A stretch of 64,000 nt of DNA from Sphingopyxis solisilvae (GCF_015475875.1 NZ_JADKYM010000005.1:121067-185066), one strand, 5' to 3'. Positions 1 through 8,721 are shown, numbered from the stretch's first letter. The notes: generated from the letters alone by a model not told the origin. Numbers and translations are program-made.

Positions 1-418
1 CGCCCATGCTGTTGCCGCCGACATGCGGGCGGTGAAGGCCGAGCGTGTCGGCGAATTGCTTGAGTCGCGCGGTCTGCGCGCCGAGGTCATAGGCGAGATC
101 GGGGTTGCGCTCATTCTCGCCGAAGCCGGGCAGGTCGGGGGCGATGACATGATAGTCGCGGGTCAGATACGGCGCGATCATCGACCAATTATCCTTGTCT
201 CCGGCAAAGCCGTGGACGAGCAGGAGCAAGGGTTTCGCGGGGTCGCCGCCCTCCAGATAGGGCCAGTTGCGGCCATCGACTGTGACGCTTTTCTGCAACA
301 TCCCGCCGCGCCGCCGCAGCAGCGCGCGCCCGAGTGCGACGAGGCGGCCGGGGAAGACGAAATATAGCAGCGCCAGCGCGATCAGCGGGGCGAAGAGGAG
401 GATGAGGAGGATTTTCAT
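1..418 (-). CDS. alpha/beta hydrolase, 3' end beyond window
   Basis: The minus-strand frame opens at the ATG at 418 and runs off the left edge without a stop, so about 139 N-terminal residues are visible. They begin with a hydrophobic N-terminus rich in Leu, Ile and Ala (probable membrane anchor or signal). The classical alpha/beta-hydrolase opening follows: strand LLLLVHGF (oxyanion HGF), then GDKDNW and a DLPGFGEN segment. The nucleophile elbow is not in the window. It is the last visible gene of the minus-strand lipid island and is separated from the next hydrolase by a palindromic repeat, so co-transcription is uncertain. The substrate is unknown; an esterase or lipase fits the neighbours. 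Confidence 0.8.
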   Translation of the reverse strand, partial: MKILLILLFAPLIALALLYFVFPGRLVALGRALLRRRGGMLQKSVTVDGRNWPYLEGGDPAKPLLLLVHGFAGDKDNWSMIAPYLTRDYHVIAPDLPGFGENERNPDLAYDLGAQTARLKQFADTLGLHRPHVGGNSMG

Positions 419-442
419 GGTCTGGAACTCGATTCCCACTTT

Positions 443-524
443 CCGTTCGCATCGAGCGAAGTCGAGATGCCCATCGGCTTGGCGCTACCTTGCGGCGTGT
501 CTCGACTTCGCTCGACACGAACGG
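443..524. repeat. intergenic palindromic repeat, family A copy 1
   Basis: An imperfect inverted repeat with arms that read GAGCGAAGTCGAGA on one side and TCTCGACTTCGCTC on the other, bounded by CCGTTCG and CGAACGG. The same element occurs at 28978-29057. It fills the gap between two hydrolase genes. It has no coding sequence of its own, although translated frames through it give a spurious SSEVETR peptide. RNA from either strand would fold into a long hairpin. Confidence 0.85.
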
Positions 525-538
525 CATTTAAACTTGGT

Positions 539-1390
539 TCAGGATTTCGGCACATGCGCGTCGAACCAGGCGATCAAATCACCCAGCACCGCATCTTGTT
601 CCGGCTCGTTGTAAATTTCGTGGAACAGGCCAGGATAGATTTTGAGCGTCTTGTCGGTCGATCCGACATTCTCGAACAGATATTGCGAACCCGCCACCGA
701 CGCGAGGCTGTCGGCGCTGCCATGCTGGAACAGGATCGGCAGCGTGATCTGTGGCGCGCCCGCCTGCGCCGCGGCCATCGCGTCCATGAACTCCTTGCCC
801 AGCCGCGCGCCGATCTTGCCGGTGTAAACGAGCGGGTCGGCGAGATAGGCGGCGACCACCGCGGGATCGCGGCTGACGCCGTTGGGGTCGAGCGATAGCA
901 CGCCGAGGCGCGGGAAGAAGCGCGACAGGAAGCGGCTGATCCAGACGGTGAAGCGCGACGGCGGCGCGGCGGGGACGATTGCGGGGCCGGAGAGCGCGGC
1001 GGCGGCGAACGCCTGCTGGCGCTCGATCAGGAACAAGGTCGAGATCAGCCCGCCCATGCTGTGGCCGAGCAGTAGCCGCGGGGTGGTGCCCTGGTTGACC
1101 TCGACCAGGGTCAGCAGCTCCGCCATACCGTCGGTGAAGGCCGAGAAGCGCGGGACAAAACCGCCCTCGCCGTCGGACAGACCATGGCCCCAATGGTCGA
1201 TCGCATAGACGGCATAGCCCGCGTCGGTCAGCCGTTTAGCAACATGTGCGTATCGACCGGCGTGTTCGGCATAGCCGTGCGCGAGCAACACGACGGCCTT
1301 GGGCGAGCCTGCGGGAAGCCATTGGGTGACGGGGAGCCTTGCCCCGGCGCCGGCGGACTCGGCGGGCAGCTGGATCGTACCCGCCGCCAT
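539..1390 (-). CDS. alpha/beta hydrolase, monoacylglycerol lipase-like
   Basis: A 283-residue protein of the serine aminopeptidase S33/monoacylglycerol lipase group. It has the LAHGYAEHAGRY segment near residue 37 (oxyanion loop), IDHWGHGLSDG near 64-74 and the nucleophile elbow GHSMGG with Ser at about 111. A late FQHGSAD segment and the GLFHEIYNEP segment probably supply the acidic residue and the His. The likely reaction is hydrolysis of monoacylglycerol or lysophospholipid. Its ATG lies one base after the stop of the patatin gene, so the two are almost certainly co-translated; together they would take a stored acylglycerol to fatty acids and glycerol. Exact substrate is inferred from family and context. 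Confidence 0.87.
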   Translation of the reverse strand: MAAGTIQLPAESAGAGARLPVTQWLPAGSPKAVVLLAHGYAEHAGRYAHVAKRLTDAGYAVYAIDHWGHGLSDGEGGFVPRFSAFTDGMAELLTLVEVNQGTTPRLLLGHSMGGLISTLFLIERQQAFAAAALSGPAIVPAAPPSRFTVWISRFLSRFFPRLGVLSLDPNGVSRDPAVVAAYLADPLVYTGKIGARLGKEFMDAMAAAQAGAPQITLPILFQHGSADSLASVAGSQYLFENVGSTDKTLKIYPGLFHEIYNEPEQDAVLGDLIAWFDAHVPKS

Positions 1391-1391
1391 G

Positions 1392-2843
1392 TTAGCGCAC
1401 AGCCTTCTTCAGCGCGGCGGTGCTGCGGTGGCCGGGGCCGTCGTCGCCCGCACGGTCGATGCGCGCCAAAATGCCTTCGAGCGCGCGGCTGATCGCGGTC
1501 TGGGTGCGCACCATTTCGACCTTGGGCCAGGCGGTGCGCTCGCCGGTATCGATCAGTTCGTCGATGTCGTCCTGCCCCAGATCGGACAGGATCTTGGTCG
1601 GCGACCAGAATTTCGGCGGGCGGATGATGTTGATGTCGCCGGTATATTCCTGATTGATCACCGAGCGCGCCATATTCGCGATGCTGTTGAGCGGCGGCAC
1701 CCATTCGAGCGGTTTCTGGAAAATGATCATATTGGCGTTCAGCCACGCCTTGAAGGTCGCCATCGACGCATGTTGAATGGCCTCGATCGGCGCCATCTGC
1801 TTGCGCGTGTCGGTGGCGAAGGGCAGCGCGATCGGGTTCGCCTGGCTGACGATATGGTGGTTCACGCCATAGAGGCGTTCGAGCCGCTTGGTCGGGATGT
1901 CGTGGGTCACCGATCCGTCGACCCAGCGCCGGTCGGGCTGATAGGGAACGCGCGCACCGCTGTCGTCGCGTGCCATCAGCATCACCGGCGGGAACACGCC
2001 GGGGACCGCGCACGACGCCAGCACCGCCTCGCGGATCAGCACATTGGGCGCGGTGATCGCGTTCAGCAGGCGGCCGTTCTGATGCTTTTCGGCGGGCGCG
2101 ACCGAGACGTTGAGGTGGCGGCCGCTGATCTCATAGGCTTCCTGAAAGGTCAGGTCGGGGATCAGGTCGGCGAGCCGGTCGCGCACTTCGTCCGATGCCA
2201 ACCGCTTTTGTTTCGGATCACGCGCGGGGTTGGCGAGACGCTCGCTTTCGAGGAGCGCGCCGATCTCGCTGTCCTTGCGGGTGCAGACAACCGCGGCGAC
2301 GATCGATCCGCCGCTGGCGCCCGACATGATCGCGGGGAGCACGCCTTCGGACCACAAAGCCTTGACGACGCCGATGTGGAAAAACAGGAAGCTGCCCGAG
2401 CCCGAGAGCAATAGCGCCGAGCGGCCGTAGCAATGCTGGGCGCGGCGGAAGAAGTCGCGCTTCTCTTCGCGCGGGATACTGCGCGACGCTGCGATCTTGT
2501 TCAAGGATGCGACGACCTCGGCGACATAATCCTCGATGAGCTTTTTGGTGCCGAAGCGCGCTTTTTGATACAGGCGTTCGTGGCCCATGCCGTCGATATT
2601 GCCGTGGATGCCTTCGTTGAGGACGAACAGCAGCCCCTTGACGTCGCCCGCCGCCGACAGCTTGCGCAATTTTTCGAGCCGGGTGCGGATCGCCTTGTAA
2701 TCGAAATGCTTGCTTTCGTCGGCGTCGCGCCACGCTTGCAGCCCCGATTTGCGGTCATGTTCGCGCGCGGCCTTGGCCCAGGCGGTGTAATCGGACGCGG
2801 TCACGAGATCGCGGTCGGCGCTGAGCGTCGGGGTGAGAAGCAT
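1392..2843 (-). CDS. patatin-like phospholipase/triacylglycerol lipase with DUF3336
   Basis: A 483-residue protein. Residues 1-140 look like the DUF3336 region found in front of patatin domains of eukaryotic triacylglycerol lipases (Tgl3/4/5, SDP1) and bacterial relatives. The patatin domain begins near 143 with the glycine-rich oxyanion loop SGSGSFLFFHIG. The nucleophile elbow GASGGS has Ser at about 177, and the catalytic Asp lies in VDGSVTHDIP. Both halves of the Ser-Asp dyad are therefore present. It starts 22 bases after the WS/DGAT stop and ends one base before the monoacylglycerol-lipase-like gene. Role inferred: mobilising stored triacylglycerol or membrane lipid. No signal peptide is seen, so it should act in the cytoplasm or on a lipid droplet surface. 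Confidence 0.88.
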   Translation of the reverse strand: MLLTPTLSADRDLVTASDYTAWAKAAREHDRKSGLQAWRDADESKHFDYKAIRTRLEKLRKLSAAGDVKGLLFVLNEGIHGNIDGMGHERLYQKARFGTKKLIEDYVAEVVASLNKIAASRSIPREEKRDFFRRAQHCYGRSALLLSGSGSFLFFHIGVVKALWSEGVLPAIMSGASGGSIVAAVVCTRKDSEIGALLESERLANPARDPKQKRLASDEVRDRLADLIPDLTFQEAYEISGRHLNVSVAPAEKHQNGRLLNAITAPNVLIREAVLASCAVPGVFPPVMLMARDDSGARVPYQPDRRWVDGSVTHDIPTKRLERLYGVNHHIVSQANPIALPFATDTRKQMAPIEAIQHASMATFKAWLNANMIIFQKPLEWVPPLNSIANMARSVINQEYTGDINIIRPPKFWSPTKILSDLGQDDIDELIDTGERTAWPKVEMVRTQTAISRALEGILARIDRAGDDGPGHRSTAALKKAVR

Positions 2844-2865
2844 CTAGTCGTCCTGCAGAACATGG

Positions 2866-4440
2866 TTATTTTTTGCGAGTCTTGCCGGTTGCGTTGCCTT
2901 TGGCAACCGGTTTCGCCCGGGGTTTGGCGGCAGGTTTCGGGACGGCTTTCGGCTTCGCCTTGGGCTTGGGCGCCGCTTTCGCCACCGGTTTCGGCGTTGC
3001 CGTAGCGGCTTTCGGCTTCTCGGGCTTCGGCGTCGCGGCCATCAGGTCGGCGAAACTTTCCTCGATACATTCGCGGAAAAAGGCGATGTCGGGCATGATC
3101 GCGCGTTCGCAGATGATCGAAAAGGCGATGCGGCCGTTGTAGCTGGGGGTCGCGACGAACAGCCCCATATTGTTCGCGAGCGGCGCCATGCCGTGCTGCA
3201 TCACGAGCTGCGCGCCCGCGAGATAGAGCGGCACCTGCGCGCCCGGCACGTTCGAGATGAAGAGATTCGTGCCGCGCACCGCGAAGCGTTCGCTGGTCAC
3301 CAGCCGCGCGACCGCGGCCATCGTGGCACCGGGGATATGCTGCGACAGGTCGGTCATGATCCGCGCGCTGACGCCTGCTTTGGCTTCCTTCGCCTCGACC
3401 GTATAGTCGCGGATCGCGGCGAGGCGCGCGAGCGGATCGGCGATGTCGCTGCGCACCGGGACGCTCATGGCCGAGACCTGATTGCCGGGGGTCGAGGCCT
3501 TGTCGGCGCCCTTGTCCTTGCCGCGGCGGTTGATCGGCGCGACGGCGACCAAGCTGTCCTTTGGCAGTTCTTTATGCTTCGCCAGATATTTGCGCAGCGC
3601 GCCGCCGACCGTGGTCAGCACGACGTCGTTGACCGTCGCGCCCGGTACCTTTTTGCGGACCAGCGCAACATCGGCGAGCGCCACCGACGTCCCGTCGAAC
3701 ATCTTGTGCGGCCCGACGGGGACGTTGAAGCGCGTTTCGGGAACCCCCGCGGTCATCCCGCCCTCGATCGCCTTGCGCGCCGAAGAGAGGATCGCGGGCG
3801 ACATCTTCATGAGCGCGTTCATGAATTTGACCGGCGACTGCATCGACGCCGACCAGGCGCGCGACAGCGCTTCGGCGCTCGACGGCGGATCGCCCAGGTC
3901 CTCGACTGGCGGCGGTTCGGCAATCGCGGGCGTGCCGTTGGCGTCGATGTCGCTCATCGCGATGAAGGCGTGCGCGCCCGAAGCGCCGTCGACCGCGGCG
4001 TGGTGGACGCGGTGGAGCATCGCGAAGCTGCCCTTGGGAATGCCCGGGATGCGGTCGAGCCCCTCGATGATGTAAATGTCCCACAGCGGGCGGTTCATAT
4101 CCATCGGTTTGGAAAAATAGCGCGCCACCGCGATGCAGAACTGCCGCCAGTCGCCGGGTTCGGGCAGGCGCGCATGACTCATATGCGCCTCGATATCGAA
4201 ATGCTCGTCCTCGACCCAATAGGGATGGTCCATGTCGAACGGCAGGCGGTGGAGGCGGCGCTTGAACAAAGGCGAGGTGTGGACGCGGCTTTCGACGTGG
4301 CGGATGATGTCCTTGAACCGCACGAAACCGCCGGGCGCGGTCGAGGGGTCGTAGATATAGACCCCCATGATGTGGGTCAGATTGTTCGCGGTCTGGGTGT
4401 AGAGGAACTGGGCGTCCTGTGCGCTGAGCTGTTTTAGCAT
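2866..4440 (-). CDS. wax ester synthase/acyl-CoA:diacylglycerol acyltransferase (WS/DGAT)
   Basis: A 524-residue enzyme with the WS/DGAT active-site motif HHAAVDG at residues 146-152 and the family's C-terminal condensation-like domain. It esterifies diacylglycerol or a fatty alcohol with acyl-CoA, making triacylglycerol or wax ester. I use the ATG at 4440 because AAAGGA lies 6-8 bases upstream; an in-frame ATG at 4467 would run through a palindromic repeat. The last 53 or so residues are an unusual tail built from short Lys, Pro and Ala runs (about 16 Lys and 2 Arg to 1 Glu) ending KTRKK, absent from ordinary WS/DGATs of about 460 residues. It sits between plsB and the patatin gene, all co-directional. 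Family certain; choice of acceptor not determinable. Confidence 0.93.
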   Translation of the reverse strand: MLKQLSAQDAQFLYTQTANNLTHIMGVYIYDPSTAPGGFVRFKDIIRHVESRVHTSPLFKRRLHRLPFDMDHPYWVEDEHFDIEAHMSHARLPEPGDWRQFCIAVARYFSKPMDMNRPLWDIYIIEGLDRIPGIPKGSFAMLHRVHHAAVDGASGAHAFIAMSDIDANGTPAIAEPPPVEDLGDPPSSAEALSRAWSASMQSPVKFMNALMKMSPAILSSARKAIEGGMTAGVPETRFNVPVGPHKMFDGTSVALADVALVRKKVPGATVNDVVLTTVGGALRKYLAKHKELPKDSLVAVAPINRRGKDKGADKASTPGNQVSAMSVPVRSDIADPLARLAAIRDYTVEAKEAKAGVSARIMTDLSQHIPGATMAAVARLVTSERFAVRGTNLFISNVPGAQVPLYLAGAQLVMQHGMAPLANNMGLFVATPSYNGRIAFSIICERAIMPDIAFFRECIEESFADLMAATPKPEKPKAATATPKPVAKAAPKPKAKPKAVPKPAAKPRAKPVAKGNATGKTRKK

Positions 4441-4461
4441 GTTAGGTTCCTTTACAGACAT

Positions 4462-4545
4462 CGTCATTGCGAGCGAAGCGAAGCAATCCAGGGCGGTTTA
4501 CGCGACTCTGGATTGCCGCGTCGCCTTCGGCTCCTCGCAATGACG
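4462..4545. repeat. intergenic palindromic repeat, family C copy 1
   Basis: An inverted repeat opening CGTCATTGCGAGCGAAGCGA and closing with CTCGCAATGACG. The right arm has partly diverged. The same element is at 6920-6995. Its left end lies about 20 bases before the WS/DGAT start codon, so it forms the whole spacer between plsB and the WS/DGAT gene. Confidence 0.85.
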
Positions 4546-4557
4546 GAAGCGGGCAAG

Positions 4558-6903
4558 TCATTGCTGCTCCCCCGCCCCCGGCAACCGATCCGCCAGCGCC
4601 ACCGTCGACAGCCGCATCGTTTCCATCACGTTCGCCAGCCCGCGCAGTTCCGCCAGCAGCGCGCGGCGCGCAGCGAGGACGTCGGGGGTCGCTTCTTCGG
4701 CCAGCCCCATATGGCGCATCAGCGACAGGCCGTTGGCGAACAGCAACTTGCCGATCGCCGACTCGCTGCTGATCCGGCGGAGCAGATACGCCTGCTTGCC
4801 TTCGGTCAGCGCGGCGTCCAGCAGCGCCTTGTCATCGACCGGGTCTCCCGGTTTTGCGCGGGCAAGCAGGTCGGCGACGACCGAATAGGCCTCTGCAAAG
4901 GGCAGCAGGATCGCGTGGCCGACGACGGGCTGGCAGCGGCGGAGCAGTTGCGCGATGCCGCGGTCGCCGCTGGCGAGGCGGCGGTCCCATACCGGATCGA
5001 TGCGTTCGAGCTCGGCGCGCAGCGCGGCCATATGTTCGTCGCGCGGCGGGTAGAAGAATTCGAATTTGAACAGGTCGCGGAGGCGATCGATCTTGTCCCA
5101 GAAGGCTGCGGTCGCGTCGCCGCTGTCGGCGTCGCGCAGTTCGAACAGCGCGAGTTCGATCATCGCGCGGTCGAGGAAATGATGCGCGATGATGTTGCGA
5201 TAATAGCTCGCCATCGGATGTTTGGCGGGGTCGATCGAATAGATATTTTCGCTGCCTGCCTCGTAGCGGGTGAGCAAGCCGCTGGTGACGAGGGTGTCAA
5301 CGGTGGCGGACAAAGCCGCATCGTCGCCGCTTTCGAGGTCGCTGCTGATCCGGATGCCGCGCGCACGCGCCCAATCCTTGAGCGCGCCGATCGCGCCGAG
5401 CAGTTCGGCCGAGGTCGCGCCGCGCGGCGCCATGCCGAGCAGGATCAGGCACATCACCGAGGTGACGGTGAGCGGGGTGACGCGGTTCGCCTCGACCGCG
5501 ACCGCGAAGGCGATGCGTTCCAGCGCGCGCTTGTCGTCGGGGCCGGGGGCGGTATCGATGACCACCGGGTTGCCGATGTCGAGCCGGATGCGGCCCGAGG
5601 GTTCCTTCAGGCTCTTCATATAGCCGATGAACCATGACAGGCTTTCGGGCTTTTTGCTACGCCCGGTCTGTTCGGCGGCATATTCCTCGACGTCACGGAT
5701 CAGGTCGAAACTGGTGACGAAGGGAACAAAATGGACCCCACGCGTCCCCGTCGCATGCGCGGCGTCGAGAACATATTTCATCAGGCCATATTTGGGCGGC
5801 ATCAGCTTGCCGAGGCGCGAGCGGGTGCCCTCGAACGCCCAGCTCAAGGGGAAGCGCTTGGCGAGCAGCCAGGCGATATAGTGGCGCAGCACGAGCTTAT
5901 AGACCAGTTGGTCCTGAAAGCTGCGGCGGATGAAGATCATCCCCGAGCGGCGGAAAAATTCGCCCATGATCGCGAAGTCGAGGTTCGCGCCGCCGAAGCT
6001 GTGCAGCATCGGCATGTCGTTTTCGTAAGTGAGGCGGCTGGGGGTCGCGCCGTCGATGTAGGTTTTATGGGTGAACAGGATCGCAGTCGGATGTTCGCGC
6101 AGGATGGCGCGCAGCCGTGCGAGTTCGGCGGCGTCGACCTCCATCTCGGGCGCGTAGCCGCCGAACATCATGCGGTCGAGCCGGGCGCGGAGATCAAGGA
6201 ACAGCGCGCTCGGTCGCGCGATGACCTCTTTCATCAAGGGCCGCGCTTCACGGAACAGCTCGGCGACCGGGCGCCCCGTCTGCTCGGCGAGGTCGGCGAG
6301 CGCGGCGCGGAATTTCGGGCTGGTACGCAGGCCATCGGCGACGAAGCGCGGCACCTTGTACCTTGTTCCCCGGATGCCGCGCTCGGCGACGTCGAGCGCG
6401 AGCGACGCCTGCCGCGCGACGAAGGCGGCGAATTCGGCGCTGTCGCAGCCCGCGCCATCGCCGCCGCCGGTCTGCGCGGTGAAGCGGTCGCGCAGCGCAG
6501 CGAGCGTCGCCGCCTCGCCGACCAATATCTGCGCGCGGCGACGGTCGCGGAGCAGGATCAGCCGCGCGCGCAGCGAGCCGGGGTGGCGCGGGTCGCCGAA
6601 CAGGATATGGCGGAATTTGAGCGCGCGGTCCTTGTCAAAGCCCGGAATGCGCCACGCGACGCGCAGCGGCACGACTTGACGTGACGGCGATCCGTCGAGG
6701 CGCGCGCGGAGTGTTTCGAGCGGGAGGGCGTGATCGTCATCCTCGATCGCAAGACTGGCCCATTGGGGGTCGTTGTCGCCAGCGGTGGCGTGGACCCAGT
6801 CGAGCAAGAGCTGGCGTTCGACCCCGTTGCGCGCGTCGATGATATAGAGCCGGTCGGCGGCGGCGTCCGTCATGATGGGCGGGCGGGGCGTGCCGTCGGC
6901 CAT
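4558..6903 (-). CDS. plsB: glycerol-3-phosphate 1-O-acyltransferase, PlsB type
   Basis: A 781-residue membrane-associated enzyme catalysing the first acylation of glycerol-3-phosphate from acyl-CoA or acyl-ACP. Visible acyltransferase blocks are HKTYID at 279-284 (the HX4D catalytic pair), GMIFIRR at 321-327 and FEGTRSR at 357-363. Length and order match the PlsB/GPAT family rather than the short PlsY. AGGG lies seven bases before the ATG; a second in-frame ATG at 6873 is possible. It lies downstream of the HAD-PlsC fusion and upstream of the WS/DGAT, each gap filled by a copy of the same palindrome. PlsB is not the usual enzyme of alphaproteobacteria, many of which rely on PlsX/PlsY; its placement beside a WS/DGAT suggests a storage-lipid branch (inference). 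Confidence 0.92.
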   Translation of the reverse strand: MADGTPRPPIMTDAAADRLYIIDARNGVERQLLLDWVHATAGDNDPQWASLAIEDDDHALPLETLRARLDGSPSRQVVPLRVAWRIPGFDKDRALKFRHILFGDPRHPGSLRARLILLRDRRRAQILVGEAATLAALRDRFTAQTGGGDGAGCDSAEFAAFVARQASLALDVAERGIRGTRYKVPRFVADGLRTSPKFRAALADLAEQTGRPVAELFREARPLMKEVIARPSALFLDLRARLDRMMFGGYAPEMEVDAAELARLRAILREHPTAILFTHKTYIDGATPSRLTYENDMPMLHSFGGANLDFAIMGEFFRRSGMIFIRRSFQDQLVYKLVLRHYIAWLLAKRFPLSWAFEGTRSRLGKLMPPKYGLMKYVLDAAHATGTRGVHFVPFVTSFDLIRDVEEYAAEQTGRSKKPESLSWFIGYMKSLKEPSGRIRLDIGNPVVIDTAPGPDDKRALERIAFAVAVEANRVTPLTVTSVMCLILLGMAPRGATSAELLGAIGALKDWARARGIRISSDLESGDDAALSATVDTLVTSGLLTRYEAGSENIYSIDPAKHPMASYYRNIIAHHFLDRAMIELALFELRDADSGDATAAFWDKIDRLRDLFKFEFFYPPRDEHMAALRAELERIDPVWDRRLASGDRGIAQLLRRCQPVVGHAILLPFAEAYSVVADLLARAKPGDPVDDKALLDAALTEGKQAYLLRRISSESAIGKLLFANGLSLMRHMGLAEEATPDVLAARRALLAELRGLANVMETMRLSTVALADRLPGAGEQQ

Positions 6904-6919
6904 GCCTTTACCCTGCCTC

Positions 6920-6995
6920 CGTCATTGCGAGCGAAGCGAAGCAATCCAGTGTGTAGCAAGCCGCTCTGGATTGCTTCGCTTCGCTCGCAATGACG
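6920..6995. repeat. intergenic palindromic repeat, family C copy 2
   Basis: A near-perfect inverted repeat with outer arms CGTCATTGCGAGCGAAGCGA and its reverse complement, a second inner arm CAATCCAG/CTGGATTG, and a loop of about 18 bases. It fills the gap between the HAD-PlsC gene and plsB. Transcript folding would give a strong hairpin between two genes of one pathway; no T-tract follows, so it is not a simple terminator. Confidence 0.88.
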
Positions 6996-7009
6996 AAGTG
7001 AGACATGCG

Positions 7010-8623
7010 CTAGGCCGCCCTTCCCTTTCGCGGGGAGGCTTTCTTGGCGGGCGCCTTTGTCGGCGCTGCCTTTTTCTTGGCCGCAGGTTTCTTCACCGCC
7101 GTTTTTTTCGGCTTGGCTTTTTCGGCCTTCACCTCGGGGGCAGCAACCTCCGGCGCGGGCTCCTTCGCCACCGAATCCGCGACGCTCTCCTCGGGCTGCC
7201 CGAGGGTACGCAGGAACATGTTGCGGACGTCGCGGACGTGGTTGTTGATCGTCCGCGGCGTCCACCCCGACGTATCGACCGGCGGCAACACGGTGACGCG
7301 CACCGTCGCGGGGCGCATCACAAATTCGTTCTTCGGCGCGACATCGGTGGCGTTATGAATGACGATCGGGACGATCGGCACCCCGGCCTGCATCGCCAGA
7401 TGGAACGCGCCCTTTTTGAACGGTTCGAGCTTCGGGGTCAGGCTGCGCGTGCCTTCGGGCGAGATGCAGATCGACTTGCCTTCAATCTTGATCGCATCGA
7501 CCAGTGGCTCCATCGCCTTGATCGCGCTCTTGCCGTCGGCGCGGTCGACGAAGACGGTGCCGCCCCATTCCATCAGTTTCCCCAGGATGGGGATATTCTT
7601 GATTTCCTTCTTGCCCACCCCGCCCATGTCGCGGCGGATGAGCTTGGCAAGGATCATCACATCGGCCTTGCTCTGATGGTTGAAGATGAAGACGCAGGGG
7701 CGCGAGGACCACAGGTTCTTTTCATCCTCGACCTCCAGCTCGACGCCGGTGATCGCGGTCGCGAAATCGCCGAACAGGCCGATCGAGAAATTCGCCGCCT
7801 CGCGCTGCGAGCGGGTCAGCGCCCAGATCGGCAGCCCCGCGGCAAAGGCGCCGACGAGCGAGCCGGTCGCGTAGATGGTGCGGGTGTAATCGACCCAGCT
7901 TGGCGTGCCGCGGCTGCCGAAACGCTGCACCGGCCAGCCATTTTCCTCGGCAATGGCCTTGAGTTTCAGGTTAGGGTTGAGCGGGCGCGGTTTGCCGACG
8001 CGTTCGAGCAGTTCGATATCGTCGTCGCTGTCCGAATAGAAAAAGCTCTGATCGAGGTCGAGGCCGTACTCTGCCGCTAACTCCTCGGCGGCGAGCACCT
8101 TGCCCTCGCCGAAGCAGAGCGGGCGGATGATGTCGCCGGTGAACACGCCGTCCTCGATCTCATAGGCCGAGCATTTGATGTCGGTGATGCCCAGGTCGCG
8201 CGCGGTCGGTTCGATCTGATAGATCGTCGCCGACGAGATGATCGCGACGCGGTGGCCCTTCGCCTGATGCGCCTCGATGATCGCGCGGGTTTCGGGGTAG
8301 ATCTTGCGCGCGATATGCTTTTTGTAGAGCTCTTCGCCGAATTCGATGAAGCTTTGCTCGTCGACACCCTTCATGAATTTGGCGGCGCCCGACATCAGGC
8401 CGGAAAAGCCGATGGTGCCGAGGCTGTGCTGCGCGATGACCTGCGCGGTCTCGGCGATTTCCTCCATCGACATTTCGCGGCGCTGGAATTTCTCGCGCAG
8501 CATCGCGGTCGCGGAGTAGCCCGAAATGATGGTGCCGTCGAAATCGAACAATGCGGCGATATGCGATCCGGGCTCGGACGCGAGTACTTCTTCCAAATGC
8601 GGCTGCGGTCTTGGCACGCGCAT
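7010..8623 (-). CDS. HAD-IB hydrolase fused to 1-acylglycerol-3-phosphate acyltransferase (PlsC)
   Basis: A 537-residue two-domain protein. Residues 22-215 are a HAD-superfamily IB phosphatase: FDFDGT at 26-31 has the nucleophile and acid Asp, and a SDSDDDIELL segment near 198 supplies the late acidic motif. Residues about 280-470 are a PlsC domain with FNHQSKAD (His316, Asp321) and SPEGTRS (389-394). Such fusions are known in bacteria and plants. The predicted chemistry is acylation of lysophosphatidate, with a phosphatase that could act on an acylated phosphate intermediate. The last 40 residues are a Lys/Ala/Pro tail (14 Lys, 2 Arg) resembling histone H1 or PhaF. A GTG at 8617 has better spacing from GGGGAG than the ATG at 8623. 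It is first in the minus-strand lipid run. Confidence 0.9.
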   Translation of the reverse strand: MRVPRPQPHLEEVLASEPGSHIAALFDFDGTIISGYSATAMLREKFQRREMSMEEIAETAQVIAQHSLGTIGFSGLMSGAAKFMKGVDEQSFIEFGEELYKKHIARKIYPETRAIIEAHQAKGHRVAIISSATIYQIEPTARDLGITDIKCSAYEIEDGVFTGDIIRPLCFGEGKVLAAEELAAEYGLDLDQSFFYSDSDDDIELLERVGKPRPLNPNLKLKAIAEENGWPVQRFGSRGTPSWVDYTRTIYATGSLVGAFAAGLPIWALTRSQREAANFSIGLFGDFATAITGVELEVEDEKNLWSSRPCVFIFNHQSKADVMILAKLIRRDMGGVGKKEIKNIPILGKLMEWGGTVFVDRADGKSAIKAMEPLVDAIKIEGKSICISPEGTRSLTPKLEPFKKGAFHLAMQAGVPIVPIVIHNATDVAPKNEFVMRPATVRVTVLPPVDTSGWTPRTINNHVRDVRNMFLRTLGQPEESVADSVAKEPAPEVAAPEVKAEKAKPKKTAVKKPAAKKKAAPTKAPAKKASPRKGRAA

Positions 8624-8721
8624 CTCCCCACCAGCGGCTATATTGCCGCCTTTCCCTGCACGATGGCAGTAAAGATGGCGTTTATCAATGGCGCGAAAGT
8701 GCGGCGCCCTGCCTCATTCTT

